The notes under the pieces: model-generated | Database searches by the model: none | The model's input: only the letters and a program-made list of their open reading frames with translations | Told to the model about the DNA's origin: nothing | Source: Ipomoea triloba | Taxonomy: Eukaryota; Streptophyta; Magnoliopsida; Solanales; Convolvulaceae | Assembly (NCBI RefSeq): GCF_003576645.1 | Contig: NC_044919.1 | Location: 34,261,308-34,325,307, forward strand | Length of the DNA: 64,000 nt | Direction of reading: 5' to 3' | Position numbers and translations under genes: made by a program | Part shown: in pieces, positions 36,190 through 48,005 of the stretch | Numbering within the stretch: the stretch's first letter is position 1 | How the letters are laid out: each line of letters opens with the position of its first letter

Positions 36190-37660
36190 TAGCTTACAAG
36201 TTAAGTATTTAAAAAAAATTAAAAAGTTGATGTGGTCTAGGCTCCATGCCAACAGTTCCATATGTAGCTATGCGCACAAACTCCCTAATGTCCAATCACA
36301 CAGCTGTGTGAATTATAAATAAAAAGTGAACTGTACTATTTGTGTACATAAAGTACATTATTTGAAAGTATATTATTTGAATATTAAAAGTACATTATTT
36401 TGTATACTACTAAACATCATACACAAATAAAGGCTCTGTTTGGCAAAACTTATTTAGGAGCTTATATGTTATTTTAAGCTTAAGCTCTGTTTGGTAATGC
36501 TCTTAAATAATTAATAGTGGTCAAATAAGTTAAAATTGCCTATAAAAAACAGAGCTTATAGCTTATTTAGGAGCTTTAGAATTTTGAAGTTATAAAAAAA
36601 ATGATTAAGCAAACTCTTAGATTGATTTTTAAACCAAATCAAACAATTAATAGTGATCAAATAAGTCAAAATTGCCTAATAAGCTAATTATTTTACCAAA
36701 TAGGGTCATATATTAAAAAAAAATTAAAGCAATTAAATAGTATTAGCGTGATCCACGCAAATAAACTGAGATTAATGCGAATCGTCAAAACACATGGATA
36801 CAACTGTGTATGTACAATTTAAGATGCTGATCCAGGAGAATCACACCTTAATTTTTCAATTTTATTTAATTTGGGTTTCCAATACATGTTTGGGCACGTA
36901 ATCTGTATTTAAATCGGAATATATAGCTAGATTACTATATAGTGTGATACACACCTAATAAAATATCAAACCAAATTAAATTAAATCTTATAATTTATAA
37001 ATGGTTGGTTGCCTGCCTTACAATGTCATCAGTTTTGTAGCATATTATTGTATAATGGGTCACACTTGCGTGAGACTGTCTCACGAATCTTTTATCTCAG
37101 AGATGGATCGGGTCGGGCCACTATGAAAATATAATACTTGTATTGAAAAATGTAATATTAGTCAAGAATAAAATATTTATTACGAATAAGGAAAAATTTA
37201 ATACTTTTGAGGAAAAATGTAATACATTATTGCATATTGAAAAAATTCCAACTAACTTTCTATCTATTTCTCATTAGTAATGAAAAGTTATTTCCAAAAA
37301 AAAAATAGTAATGAAAAATTGTGATTTTTAACAAATTAAAGTACCAACCAAACTTTTTGTTGGACAGAGATGTTGGTCGGAAATGGAAAGAATTCCAGCA
37401 ATAAAGTGAAAAGGAGAAGAGTAATTACATCATCCTCAAATCGCTATGAAAATTCTCTCTCTCATTTACTTTATACATTTCAATTTATTAAATATCATAC
37501 TTATTATTTTTTAACAGAGTGAGACTCTTGTGAATTCATATCACGGATCTTTATCTGAGAGACGAGTCGGGTAATGATAAAAATGTAATACTTGGAAAAT
37601 GTAATATTAATCATGAATAAATGGTTTGTTACTTATAAGGAAAAATGTAATACTTTTAAA
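36190..37660. repeat. right copy of the direct repeat flanking the first UGT gene
   Basis: Matches the left copy at 29195-31360 in order and orientation. It lacks the hAT-like insertion but contains its own MITE (36431-36707). Confidence 0.8.
36431..36707. mobile_element. MITE with CTGTTTGG termini
   Basis: Starts AGGCTCTGTTTGGC and ends TTTTACCAAATAGGGTC. Its interior phrases (AATTAATAGTGGTCAAATAA / TTAATAGTGATCAAATAA) are mirrored about the centre. It is absent at the matching point of the left direct-repeat copy. Confidence 0.6.
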
Positions 37661-37724
37661 TAAACGGGCTTTAGGGAGTGTATTCAATAAAAACTTTTAA
37701 AGACTTTTAAAGTGATGAATTTTA

Positions 37725-37845
37725 ACCCAATGAGGTAGCTCAAGTGGCAAGTGATGAATTCCGGGAGAACCCATGTTCGATTCCCGCAAGTGACGATTCC
37801 CCCTAGGTCAGCTCCCGAGGACCCGTGAATTTACCAAAAAAGACA
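37725..37845 (+). repeat. tRNA-derived SINE, family 2, copy 1
   Basis: An A-box-like GGTAGCTCAAGTGGCAAG is followed by a B box GTTCGATTCCCG and the 3' sequence AAGTGACGATTCCC. A second copy is at 41140. They share order and spacing. Confidence 0.65.
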
Positions 37846-38872
37846 TTCCTAGAATCTTTTAAACTTTCGTCAACTTTGTACGAGTTTATAAAAATCCATA
37901 GTACAAATATCCATAGAATTTTAAAAACTTTTTCATATTAAAAAGTCAATAAAAGTCATTAAAACTCTAAATTGAATACATTCTTACAAACATTCCCTAA
38001 CTTCTATTAATATATTATTTATAATTTTCTTAAAAAATATTTTTATAAATCATAAATAAATTAATGCATTGCAAAAAAATATACATATTAATGGTCAAAA
38101 CAATAGAGTATATTAAAAATATATACATAAAGAAAATATAATCTATTTTCACTAATAAATATAACCAATAAAAATTAGATTTCAGTGGTTGTGAAGGAGG
38201 CTATAATTTGCAGTGGTAATGAAGTACAGGAAGCAAGTGTAACTAATCCAATTTGTAAAAGCAAAGATGTATTTGGACGTAAGTATCTGAGAAGCTGCTA
38301 TTCGTAGCAGATTTTTGCTGACAGCAGGCAGCAACTTTTTACTTGCTGCGTCGCTGTAAAAATTTTTGCTTGTGAATGGCATCAAATAATAATTTTTGTT
38401 ATGATTTTATTTTATAAATATGTATGAAAATAAAAACTATATGAGTATTTATAAAAAGTTTGAAATATACAGTAAAATAAAATTTTATAGAAATAGATAA
38501 TAAGTTTGTCTAGTTTAATAGAGGAAAAAAGTTTGTAGAGAAAATTGAAAAGTTAAACAAAAAAATTATATAATACAAATATCTTATAGCTAATTTAATC
38601 TACATTAATTTTATTATTAAACCAAAGCATATAAAGAAAATAAGGGGGAACACTTTCCCAACTCATAAGAGTCAACCACTTTAATTAAAATATGGAGGAT
38701 CTGGTTCGCTGACCGAAGGGATATACCTAAAAACACAAGATGACAACTAATAATTAAGAGTTTTACAATAAAAAATAATAGAGCCTAAATAAGACATATC
38801 CGACCTCGGACTAATTAATTTTTTTAAAAATAATTAGCCGATAACATAACAAATTTTAGAAAAAAAAATTTA
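37846..38872. other. intergenic, no gene seen
   Basis: AT-rich sequence downstream of the alpha/beta-hydrolase gene. 37670-37985 carries mirrored 'aaagacttttaaagt' / 'ttaaaaactttttc' phrases suggestive of a MITE interrupted by the SINE at 37725. Confidence 0.4.
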
Positions 38873-40157
38873 TTAGTAAGGCCAAAACTTGGCAGGATCC
38901 TCTCCAAGCAAAAGTGCCCTGAATATGGCTTCACAAATATCGGCGTCGTAAACAAGGCAGTGGCCACCTTCTGGGACTTCATAGTACCGAATCCAACGTA
39001 GTTTTCTTGCAACATATCTCTGTAAATCCACGTTTATGAACTTGTCCTGGCATCCCTGCCATATCTGCACCGACCCTTTCTTCTCCGGGAACGGGTCGCT
39101 CATCTCCAATGGATCAAATTCCCATTTACTGAAAAACGCCGAGAAATCCGAGCTTAGGTTGTCGAAAACCCTTTTGTCCTTCAACTTTTCCTGCATTGCA
39201 TGGACAGCTCAACTGGTCATAGTGGTGAAGTTTATATTATGTTACGAGTAATATAATTAATGTTAGCATTATAGATTATTACTGCAGTGGGGGTTTCATG
39301 GCCGTTGGGTGCATTCTTGATAAGTTCGAGATCCCTGTCGCTATAATTCTTGTTATTTCTTGAAGGGTTTAGAGCTGCCCACCATTGCCCCAATCTGGGA
39401 GCATATTTTCCGATCCAGATCATGGTCCGGTAGATCATCTTCTTTCTCTGGTCGTTCTTGGTGAGGATATCTGGGATGGAGGGCCACTGGTAGTTCACCG
39501 GTGGAACCACCATGGCCACTCCTAGTAGCTTCTGGGGAATCCGTTTAAGGCAGCCCCATGTGGGGTAAGATCCCATGGAATTGCTGATCAGATAAAATTT
39601 GGGTCCTAAGTTTAGGAGCTCCGCTAATTCTTCAACATCCAAGGATTCACTGCTCTGGGTGCGCTTGGGATTGGGGTCACTCTCTCCATATCCGGCTCTG
39701 TCGAATAGAACTAAGTACACCCCCAGCTCCTTCATCAACTCCTGCTCGAATGAAGATTAGATTAGATTTGTTGGGCAAAAGCCCTGAAGATCAAAAGAGT
39801 TAAGTGCACCAATTAATCAGAGGCCTGAAAATCAAAAGAGTTAAGTGCACCAATTAATCAGAGGCCTGAAAATCAAAAGAGTTAAGTGCACCAATTAATC
39901 AGAGGCCTGAAAGACCTTATACTAACCTGAGGTGCAACGAAGTTCATGTCCTTGGAGCTATCGAAGCCATGAACCACAAGTACTTTGTAGTTGGCCTCAT
40001 CTCTGGGGACACCTTTTTCTATGTAAGCTATAAATCTTCCGTCGCTCAATCTTATCTTTTTTGATGAACCATGAAACTTCCGGTTGTCGTCGGCGGCACA
40101 TTCCGGCTGGTGGTCGGAGGAGTTGAAGCACAGAGGAGCTTCGGAAGCCGACATCAC
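38873..40157 (-). CDS. alpha/beta-hydrolase superfamily protein
   Basis: Three exons, 40157-39927, 39741-39283 and 39190-38873, all phase 0 with GT...AG introns, encode 335 residues. The fold is recognisable from KVLVVHGFDSSKDMNF (oxyanion-loop region), FDRAGYGESDPNP, the nucleophile motif around Ser132 (LISNSMGSYP), Asp279 in WQGCQDKF, and His307 in PEGGHCLV. Plants have many such proteins of unassigned substrate (esterases, lipases, thioesterase-like), and I cannot name one. The nucleophile elbow reads S-N-S-M-G rather than the common G-x-S-x-G, so the first Gly is replaced. Related plant proteins may share this. There is no obvious signal peptide, so a cytosolic location is likely. The introns are short (185 and 92 bases), and the first contains a 41-bp minisatellite. 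Confidence 0.88.
39789..39911. repeat. 41-bp minisatellite in intron 1 of the alpha/beta-hydrolase gene
   Basis: Three almost identical units containing AAAAGAGTTAAGTGCACC and ATTAATCAGAGGCCTG start near 39789, 39830 and 39871. Confidence 0.9.
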
Positions 40158-42010
40158 TCACCTGATTTCTTGGAACCCTTAGCTTTACTTACTCCACCTC
40201 GATTAAAAGTTTGGTAACCGGACCTTTAGCTTTTGTAGTTGTCTCTTACACCTAACCAAAATAAATAATGAATTAAATAATAAAAATGTGAATCACAATA
40301 AAAAATTTCACTTTTCTTCCTTGTTTTTGCCTTTCTGGTTACAGTTATATTGGACTTTAAAAATTATAGTGGACCATTTAAGGTAGAGATTTTAAGCCAT
40401 AAAAAATGCAGCCAAAAGAGCAAGAATTTCTTAAAAATATTGAACCAGAGCAGAGGAAAAAGAAAACAAAACGCTACCATTGTTTAATCTGTACCAACCT
40501 AGGTCCGGGGCATACCTATATATATACGTATACATGTAATTAATTGTAAACCCAAACGGCAATATGTTTAAAATAAAATTTCACATTATACACGAAAAAA
40601 GATTTTTACGATCTATCACTATCTATCCCCTTCGATCTCCTTTTCTGTTTTCTTTGTGTTCTCTGTTTTGTTTTTCTTTCTTCTTTGTTTTCTCTTCATT
40701 TCTTTCTCTTGTTAGTTTCTCCCTGTTCCTCTTTGTTCTCTGATTTCTCTTCGTTGTTCTTTGTTTTCTCTGCTCTTTGTTGTTTATCCTTTCTTTCTCT
40801 GTTCCTTAGCTTGTTTTCTGCATCGTGTTCTCCCGTACGTTTGTGTTTTTATGTCACTTCCCTCTTTGCTATTCTCCTTTCTTTAATTTGTCTGATTTCT
40901 TGTGACGGATGATGCATCTTTTAGCAGACTTAATTGAGGTTTTGGTTGTGAAAGCTAAGGTTAGAGTTTCAGTTGAGTAGACGTCCAAGCAATCGTTATA
41001 TCCTGCACCACGGTGCACATAGCAATGTGCACTCAGATTCCAAAACGACGTCGTTTCGATGTTAGTGGACGCGGACGCGAATGACTCCAAGGAATTCATT
41101 ATCTATAATACACATAATCATTATCTAGAATACACAAACTCAATGGGGTAGCTCAAGTGTCAAATGAGCTCTCTTTGTGGGGAAGAATTCCAGGAGAACC
41201 TGGGTTTAATTCCCACAAGTGACGATTCCCGTCCGTTTAACGGACAGAGAAAAAAAAATTGAGCAAAAAAAATTATCTAGAATACACAGACCGACCGAAA
41301 CGGGAAACGTGATTTTCAAAAAATGAACGATTAATTTACAATGCTCAAAACGACGTCATTTACGTACGTGGTGCACCACGGTGCATGGTATAATTTGCCA
41401 CGTCCAAGGAAGAGCTTATATATGTTTCCAAACTGAACAAGGGTTTTTGCATTTGGGCCTTTATTGGGTTGGGTTAATTTAATGGTAAGCAGATTTTATT
41501 ACTCCGTATTAGTGTAATTGAGTAGGTTGTATATATACTTCTTCCCTAAAATGTTGAATCTCTAACCCTAACGGCACCTCACACTCCGATCGATAGAGTA
41601 TTTGGAGAATGTAAATTATTAAATTATATTGTGTGTACAAGGAATCTGTCCACTTTGAACATACTCCCAACACTATTGTTGCAGTGTTCTGAATATTGAT
41701 CTCTTCCTCGAAATACCGCTTATTGGTCTCCGCGCCAAATTATTATTGTTATCATTTTAGGGATGAGTATAGTTTAAGTAGCTTTTTAGGGGCATTCGGT
41801 TTCAAGAATTACAAAGTAATGTTGCATTGAACTCTGACATAATAGTTGTTTGGTTTTAGTTAAATGAGACTAAGATTTTAAAGAAATGTCATGTTGTCTG
41901 CCACTTATGTTACAAGGAAATTTTATGTTTCACCTTTTGAATAAGTTCGGAAACATTTTCATTCCAATTTCTAATTAAATAAAAGTTTTCATTTTAGATT
42001 ATTTCTTAAT
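40158..42010. other. intergenic, pyrimidine-rich tract and repeats
   Basis: 40613-40900 is a striking C/T-rich tract built of CTTTGTTTTCTCT-like words. It is read best as low-complexity sequence, since the open frame in it is hydrophobic noise. 40980-41400 is bounded by mirrored phrases (GCACCACGGTGCAC with AAAACGACGTC on both sides), suggesting a MITE interrupted by the SINE at 41140. 41550-41640 has a diverged match at 43800-43910. Confidence 0.45.
41140..41275 (+). repeat. tRNA-derived SINE, family 2, copy 2
   Basis: GGGTAGCTCAAGTGTC, then GGGTTTAATTCCCACAAGTG and GACGATTCCC, followed by an A-rich tail. It is homologous to 37725-37845. Confidence 0.65.
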
Positions 42011-42312
42011 GGAATAATGTTTTGGGCATTGAACGTAACCTGAAAGTGCAATTAGGCCATTAAACAAAAAAAAAGTGCAATCAGGCCACTGAACACTCCA
42101 AATGTATGCAATTTCACCTGATAACAAGTTACCATCCATTTCATCAGGTTACTTGCTTACGTGGACGGTGAATTGACATTCTAAAATAATTTTTAATAAT
42201 AAACCATTAAAATAAAAAATTAAAATAATTTAAAAATTAAAAAAAAACACACACATACACACCATAATAAAGCAAAAATTATTTTGTGAAAGAAGTATAC
42301 TTTCCGTACATC

Positions 42313-42357
<45 letters not shown>

Positions 42358-42433
42358 TAATTAAATTTGATTCATCTACAGGTTTCTATCAAGGTGGCAA
42401 GGGTATTATTAAGGGGAGGGGTGGTTGCAGGTG

Positions 42434-42470
<37 letters not shown>

Positions 42471-42692
42471 TTAGTTTTTTTAAATTTTTAATTTTAATAG
42501 TTTATTATTACAAATTATTTTAAAATGCCAACTCACTGTCCACGTAAGCAAGTAAACTAATGCATGGTAACTTGCTATCAAGTGAAATTACATACATTTA
42601 GAGTGTTCAGTGGCTTAATTGCACTTCTTTTTGGTTCAGTGGTCTAATTGCACTTTCAAGTTACGTCCAGTGGCCAATTTGAACATTATTCC
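42011..42692. mobile_element. Mutator-like foldback element with 9-bp target duplication
   Basis: Starts GGAATAATGTT and ends AACATTATTCC. Arms of about 230 bases are inverted copies, containing AGTGCAATTAGGCC and TTACTTGCTTACGTGGAC. The flanks are an exact 9-base duplication, TTTCTTAAT (42002-42010 and 42693-42701). The centre has mirrored (ATA)n and (TTA)n microsatellites. No transposase. It resembles 1177-1764 in architecture and in its recurring AATTAGGCC phrases. Confidence 0.85.
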
Positions 42693-42701
42693 TTTCTTAA
42701 T

Positions 42702-44823
42702 TAATCAAAAATTCAGTAACACATTTTTTATCGAATTCTTTTTTAAAATTATAGCCCAAAAAACTGAAAATGCACTCTATGGATCGGAAACAATGTAGGA
42801 TATTGGTAAAGACAAATTTCCAAATGATAAATGCCTAATTATTCATATTTTCACCATACATTTAAGCTTATTTTTCTTTCCATTTGTTACAATTGTGTCC
42901 AAAATATTCCTTATTTGCTTCATTTGATCAATTGGGTGCGATTCTTTATCTTTGAGTGAAACTAAAAGATTTTAATTTTGAGTATTTTGAATGAATTTAG
43001 GGTCAATGGGAGCTAAGGGTGATGTGGTGTGCATTTGTTGTGAGTGCTTCAGTATTGGATTAAATTGTTATTTCAATTACTATTCAATTGCTTGTACTAG
43101 TTCACCTATATGACTGCTTAAGTAGTAGCTTAGTAGGTTATATGAATTAAGCAAAAATTTAAATATAATAACAGAAGCAATTTGTTTACCCAATTCAAAG
43201 TGTGATGATGAGTATCAATTCTTACTACTTTTATATGTATTTTTGACATCAAATTCATATGATTATGTGTTAAATGGAAAGTACGTCGTTAAGGTGACTT
43301 GGAGGCATTAATTGTAAAATCATGCAAATTGGAGCTCAATTGAATGTGTTTTGAAGTCATGCATATTGACACAAAAGTGTGTTCTGGGAGTTGTGGGAGG
43401 TCAAGAAAGTGAAAAGAACGAGTTGAAAGTACTATGACATGACCTGGGACCCAAAGGAACAAATTAAAGAAAATGAAAAAAAAGAGTACATTTTAGAGTG
43501 AAGATCAGGGCTCACACGGACACTCACGATCGTGTGAGTCAGCATGACAAATTATGCTTTGTTTTCCTTTACTAAGCGACATCTCGGTATTTTAATCATA
43601 TCTCAGCGTAGAAATATCCAAATCAAATGTTTTAAATGACACTGGTAAGATAATTGAAAGAGTTACAATTCCTATAAAGACTATAAAGTCTAATTTGAAT
43701 GTTTACAAGCTGAAAAATGACTTAGAAATCAAAATTGATGCACGTAGTAAACACTTGATCGCCTTCATTTACTTTTTACTGCATAGTAAGCTTTTATATA
43801 TTCTTTCTTCAATTCCCAAAATGTTGAATCTCCAATCCCAAGGGCCCTCATGTTTCAGCCTGATAGAGCATCTGAGGGGATGTAAATCATAGTATACTGC
43901 GCACAAGGAGCCCTCATCATAATAAGACTCGATCAATGATCTTTCTTCCCAAACTTCACCCATGTGACCAATTGAACGGCCCATGCGGGCAGCTTTATAT
44001 ATTCTTGTCTTTACAAATTGATTTACTCCTCCATTCCTTTGTTGTCTTCAAGGTCCTTATTATTATAAGTAGTTACTGTACTTCTTGATGCGTAAACCCT
44101 TAAATCTTTAAAAGGAAATTTGTTTTTTTTTTTTAATATAAATTTGGGGTTTTTTTTGAGGGTATAAATTTGGGGTTTTAGAATACTAATTTGTTTGCAT
44201 TTTGCTTCATCAAAATTTAATTAGACTTTATTCTTATAAACTAATACATAAAAGTAGTGCACAAAAATCTCTTATAAATAGTTAACTACTGAATACCAAC
44301 TACCACAAAATCAAATTTAAAATAAAAATATAATGTCTAATTTCAAAATATTTTTAAACTCAGATAGTACAGCTAAGTATTTTAATTGCTTATGTTTTTA
44401 TTGAAACTACACCAAAATAGCAAAATACTAACAAATTTAGCAATGCATTTACGCATTGAAAAACTATAACTTAAATACCTGTTTTCAAAAAAAAAAAAAA
44501 CTATAACTTAAATACCTAGGATTTTGGTGTTTTGCTTGAGAAAATTTGTTGGTAAATTAAATACATATAGATTTCATTAATTTACTTATGAATTTTTTGT
44601 TAGTTATTTTTTTTTTTAATTTGAGCCAAAATTTAAAAATGATTTGAAAATGCATTTCTGGAATTTTTAATTGGGCCAAAAACATGAAAACGAGCTTTGG
44701 ATTTTTTTTATTAATTAGGAATTGATCCAAAAAAATTCTAAAAACGTTTGAATAATTAGAACAGGACACACAAACGTTTTTGAACGAGTTTTCATGAGTT
44801 TTAGATAGGAAACACTACTCTAA
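42702..44823. other. intergenic, no gene seen
   Basis: AT-rich unique-looking sequence. 43770-43990 has moderate complexity ('ccatgtgaccaattgaacgg') and a 71-codon open frame on the minus strand, with a diverged partner at 41550-41640. It is probably a retroelement scrap. Confidence 0.4.
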
Positions 44824-45417
44824 GGGTGTGTTTGGAAGCCCGGAAAATGATTTCCGGAAATCATTTTCCGGGCTTTGGGTGTTTGGCAAGCATTGGAAAA
44901 CCCTGTCAACGGAAATCATTTTCCGTTGACTGGGGAAAATAACCCTCATTTGGCGGAAAATGACTTCCGCCAAATTTGGGCGGAAGTCATTTTCCGCCCA
45001 CAACAACACACACACACATCACCGTTTCCGGCGGAAACCACATGGTTTCCGCCGGAAACCAAGTGCTTTGGTTTCCGGCGAGGAACCAGGGCACTGCTCT
45101 GGTTCCTCGCTGCGGAAACCAGATCTAGTTTTCGCCGAAAACCCGGGGGGGGGGGGGTTTAAAATTTTTTTNTTTAAAATTTTTTTGATTATTATTATAA
45201 ATTATAAATATTATTATAAATATTTTAATATTTTAAATAAAATAATAAAAATATATAATTATATATTTCTATCCATTTTCCGAAAAATGAACCAAACACA
45301 CAAATACAGTTTTCCAGGATACATCCAAACACTGAAAATTAAACCATTTTCCGGAAAATGACTCATTTTCCAGAAAACATTTTCCAAAAGTCATTTTCCT
45401 GCTTTCCAAACACACCC
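44824..45417. mobile_element. PIF/Harbinger-like (Tourist-type) element with TAA target duplication
   Basis: Starts GGGTGTGTTTGGAAG and ends CTTTCCAAACACACCC, flanked by TAA on both sides (44821-44823 and 45418-45420). Subterminal ATTTTCCGG phrases are inverted between the arms. The centre has a GC-rich patch, a poly-G tract and one unresolved base (45172). No transposase is present. Confidence 0.75.
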
Positions 45418-45467
45418 TAAAAGAGTTTTTGTGAAACATAAGTCACTAATAAACATAAATCTTTGCC

Positions 45468-45560
45468 AATGACCTTGTGATCTAGTGGGACTCGATTGCA
45501 TTCCCATGTAGGAGGGGTAGGTTCGAGCTTCAATGGAGTCAGTTAGTGGTTATGCCACTA
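45468..45560 (+). repeat. tRNA-derived SINE
   Basis: ATGACCTTGTGATCTAGTGG (A-box-like) then GGTTCGAGCTTC (B box) and AATGGAGTCAGTTAGTGG. The same class as the copy at 53788. Confidence 0.55.
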
Positions 45561-45800
45561 GCTATATAACTCTACCTTCTTCGTCCTTAAATGACTAGCT
45601 TAGTAGTCATGCCACTAACTATATTCTATATTCTTCAATCCTTAAATGACTAGCTTAGTGGTTATCCCACTAACTATATAACTCTACCTATTAAATGACT
45701 AGTTTAGTGGTTACCCCACTATACAATAATAATAATAACTGCAATAACAGCATGGGTATATCATTTTCGTCCCCATCAAGAATCACCTTGTCCTCAAGGT
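45561..45800 (-). repeat. LTR-derived tandem repeats
   Basis: The phrase TGACTAGCTTAGTGGTTAT with CCCACTAACTATATAACTC is repeated about three times. It is followed by an (AAT)n run and CACCTTGTCCTCAAGGTGAT, which recurs at 46383. The reverse of that last phrase (ACCTTGAGGACAAGGTG) is common near the 3' end of plant Ty3/gypsy polyproteins. Confidence 0.55.
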
Positions 45801-46079
45801 GATAATTTAAGATACCATTGTAAGAACACATCCCACCATACCCATGCAACACTTATTCAAAATCATGAATCGACAGGTTCAGGCTTAAATTCAATTGGGA
45901 GTTCAACCGATACATATTGCGCCGCCATAGCCATAGCTTTTTCATTGTCAAACGCTTGCATGGGTACTAAATACCCATCCCCTCACAATTAAATTTTGGA
46001 ATGTATAATATCTGATCGTCGTTGTGCCTCATAATGCATGACCATCAATTCTTCTTTCATTTGTTGCAAGCTCAGGCAT

Positions 46080-47500
46080 ATTTTTTCGAGTCAAGAGCTA
46101 AACTCCAGAAAGGGAGGAAAAAAGACATGGTTGTGCTTCGAGTTGCAACTCAACTCCAAATGACTATACTTCGAGTGATAGTCTAATTTCAAGAAAAAAG
46201 AATGTCCCAAGACATAATCCATTAATTATATTCTTCACTGTCTTGTACATTTACACATGAAGCTATTTATACAGAATTGTTAAACCACCCACTAACCCAC
46301 CACTATATAATAATAATAATAATAATAATAACTGCAACATTGCCCCATGGTTATGGTTGTATCATTGCCGCACCCATCAAAATCACATTGTCCTCAAGGT
46401 GATAATTAAAATGCTTTTAAATCAGCAAGAAATATATAGAAGGAATAATGAACTCTTCAAACTTGATGAGTAGTATTGTATCCAACATCAACCAATCCTC
46501 CACCTTCTTCTGCGGACGACCGGACGCCAACTTAGTGTATCATCGCATGAGCAGGATGATTGGATGAATCAATGTGTTCTTGCCTACTAAATCATCAGTT
46601 AGGAACGCCATTACATCTTTTTCCTTTTGTTGGAGGAAGAAGAAAAAGTGAAGGGCATTAGGTCCATTCAGTTTATTTTGTTGTAACCGCCCCTAGCATT
46701 GTGTATATAAGCCACAGTAACATACCAGTACCTCTTACTCCTTCATTCTGTAAGCTACCGTTTTCCACTCATCAATACAACACTCATTTTCCTTCTTTAG
46801 CGATGAGATAGCCGATTCCAAGGCATTTAGCGAGAACAATCAACCTGAAGATTCACAACATATAACAAAGAAGGAAAATGAGTGTTGTATTGATGAGTGG
46901 AAAACGGTAGCTTACAGAATGAAGGAGTAAGAGGTACTGGTATGTTACTGTGGCTTATATACACAATGCTAGGGGCGGTTACAACAAAGTAAACTGAATG
47001 GACCTAATGCCCTTCACTATTTCTTCTTCCTCCAACACCTTTCTTGAAAATCGTGATGTATTCCAAGCATCATGGTTCCTCAAAATAACCGCCTTTGTGA
47101 ATTCAGGATCAATAATACTTTTTTTGTGTCCAGAAATAATTTTTTCAGGTTGATACTTTCAACGAAAGCACCAATTGATACAACTCTGAGGTTGTATAGA
47201 TTGCTCTTCTTCGAGTCAAGAGCTAAACTCCAGAAAGTGAGAGAAAAAATACATGGTTGTGCTTTGAGTGGCAGCGCAACTCCAAATGACTATACTTCGA
47301 GTGATAGTCTAAAGGGAGATAAGAGAGGAGAAAATGTCACCAGACATCCATTAATATATTCTTCAGTCCTTTTGTTTGATACATAGGTAGCTATTTATAC
47401 AAACCATAGAAACTATCCACTACCCCATATAACTAACTATTAAATGACTAGCTTAGTGGTTATCCCACTATACAATAATAATAATAACAATAATAATAAT
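46080..47500 (-). mobile_element. degenerate small LTR retrotransposon (LARD/TRIM-like)
   Basis: Two diverged LTR copies lie in direct orientation, about 46086-46330 and 47215-47480. They share GAGCTAAACTCCAGAAAG, ACTTCGAGTGATAGTCTAA and, on the minus strand, TATAAATAGCT. Next to the 5' LTR (minus orientation) is ATTGGTGCTTTCGTTGAAAG, a plausible region just inside the LTR. The short interior translates on the minus strand to a gag-like stub (DPEFTKAVILRNHDAW) which continues, once the nested palindrome is ignored, as EKDVMAFLTDDLVGKNTLI and then stops. No polymerase is present. Confidence 0.6.
46628..47037. mobile_element. near-perfect 410-bp palindromic TG...CA element with 5-bp target duplication
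   Basis: Arms of 171 bases (46628-46798 and 46867-47037) are inverted copies with only a few differences, around a 68-base spacer. The ends are TGTTGGAGG...CCTCCAACA, and CCTTT flanks both sides (46623-46627 and 47038-47042). TG...CA ends with a 5-bp duplication are typical of LTR retroelement integration, yet LTRs are not normally palindromic. Each arm has a TATATAAGCC motif, so TATA boxes point both ways. It splits the gag-like frame of the host element at 46080-47500. Confidence 0.8.
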
Positions 47501-47591
47501 AATAATAATAACCCACTACTGTATAACTACCTATTAAATGACTAGTTTAGTGGTTATCCCACTATATAATAATAATAATAATAATAATAAT

Positions 47592-47919
47592 TGATAAGGA
47601 TTAAATCCCTATATGTATTGAAGTGCATAGAAATATATGTAAAGTATTGAAATTCAGGAGAGAATTTAGGCCAAACCACTCTTGCATTCATTGATCTTCA
47701 ATAGAGAGAATAGAGAACATTTTTTGTTCTCAGGCATTTTTAGAGAGAAGTAGAGAGAAGAGAGAGTCTAATTTGCTGTCTCTTTTAGAGAGAAGAAGAG
47801 GGGAGCCAAAAGCTCCTTGCAAGTAAGGTTTAGGTCCCTTTTATAGGGTTAGTCTCGTACTCGTATACGGTCTACATACCAAATACTCAGGACCGTATAT
47901 CCGGGGTATATTCCCTATC

Positions 47920-47920
<1 letters not shown>
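47592..47920 (-). mobile_element. solo LTR inside an (AAT)n tract
   Basis: 329 bases bounded by TGATA...TATCA. Flanks read ATAAT on both sides, consistent with a 5-bp duplication, although the microsatellite makes this weak evidence. On the minus strand CCCTATAAAAGGG (about 47850) is a good TATA box. Confidence 0.65.
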
Positions 47921-47976
<56 letters not shown>

Positions 47977-48005
47977 TACATCAACACCATGGGTGTATCA
48001 CTTTT

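Noticed and set aside
39780..39911. CRISPR-like array
   Set aside because: The units are contiguous without distinct spacers and lie in a plant intron, so this is a minisatellite.
40685..40912. Hydrophobic 75-residue ORF suggesting a membrane protein
   Set aside because: It is the reading of a low-complexity pyrimidine tract.
43769..43984. 71-residue ORF GRSIGHMGEVWEERS...
   Set aside because: No domain, and the DNA has a diverged partner at 41550, pointing to repeat debris.
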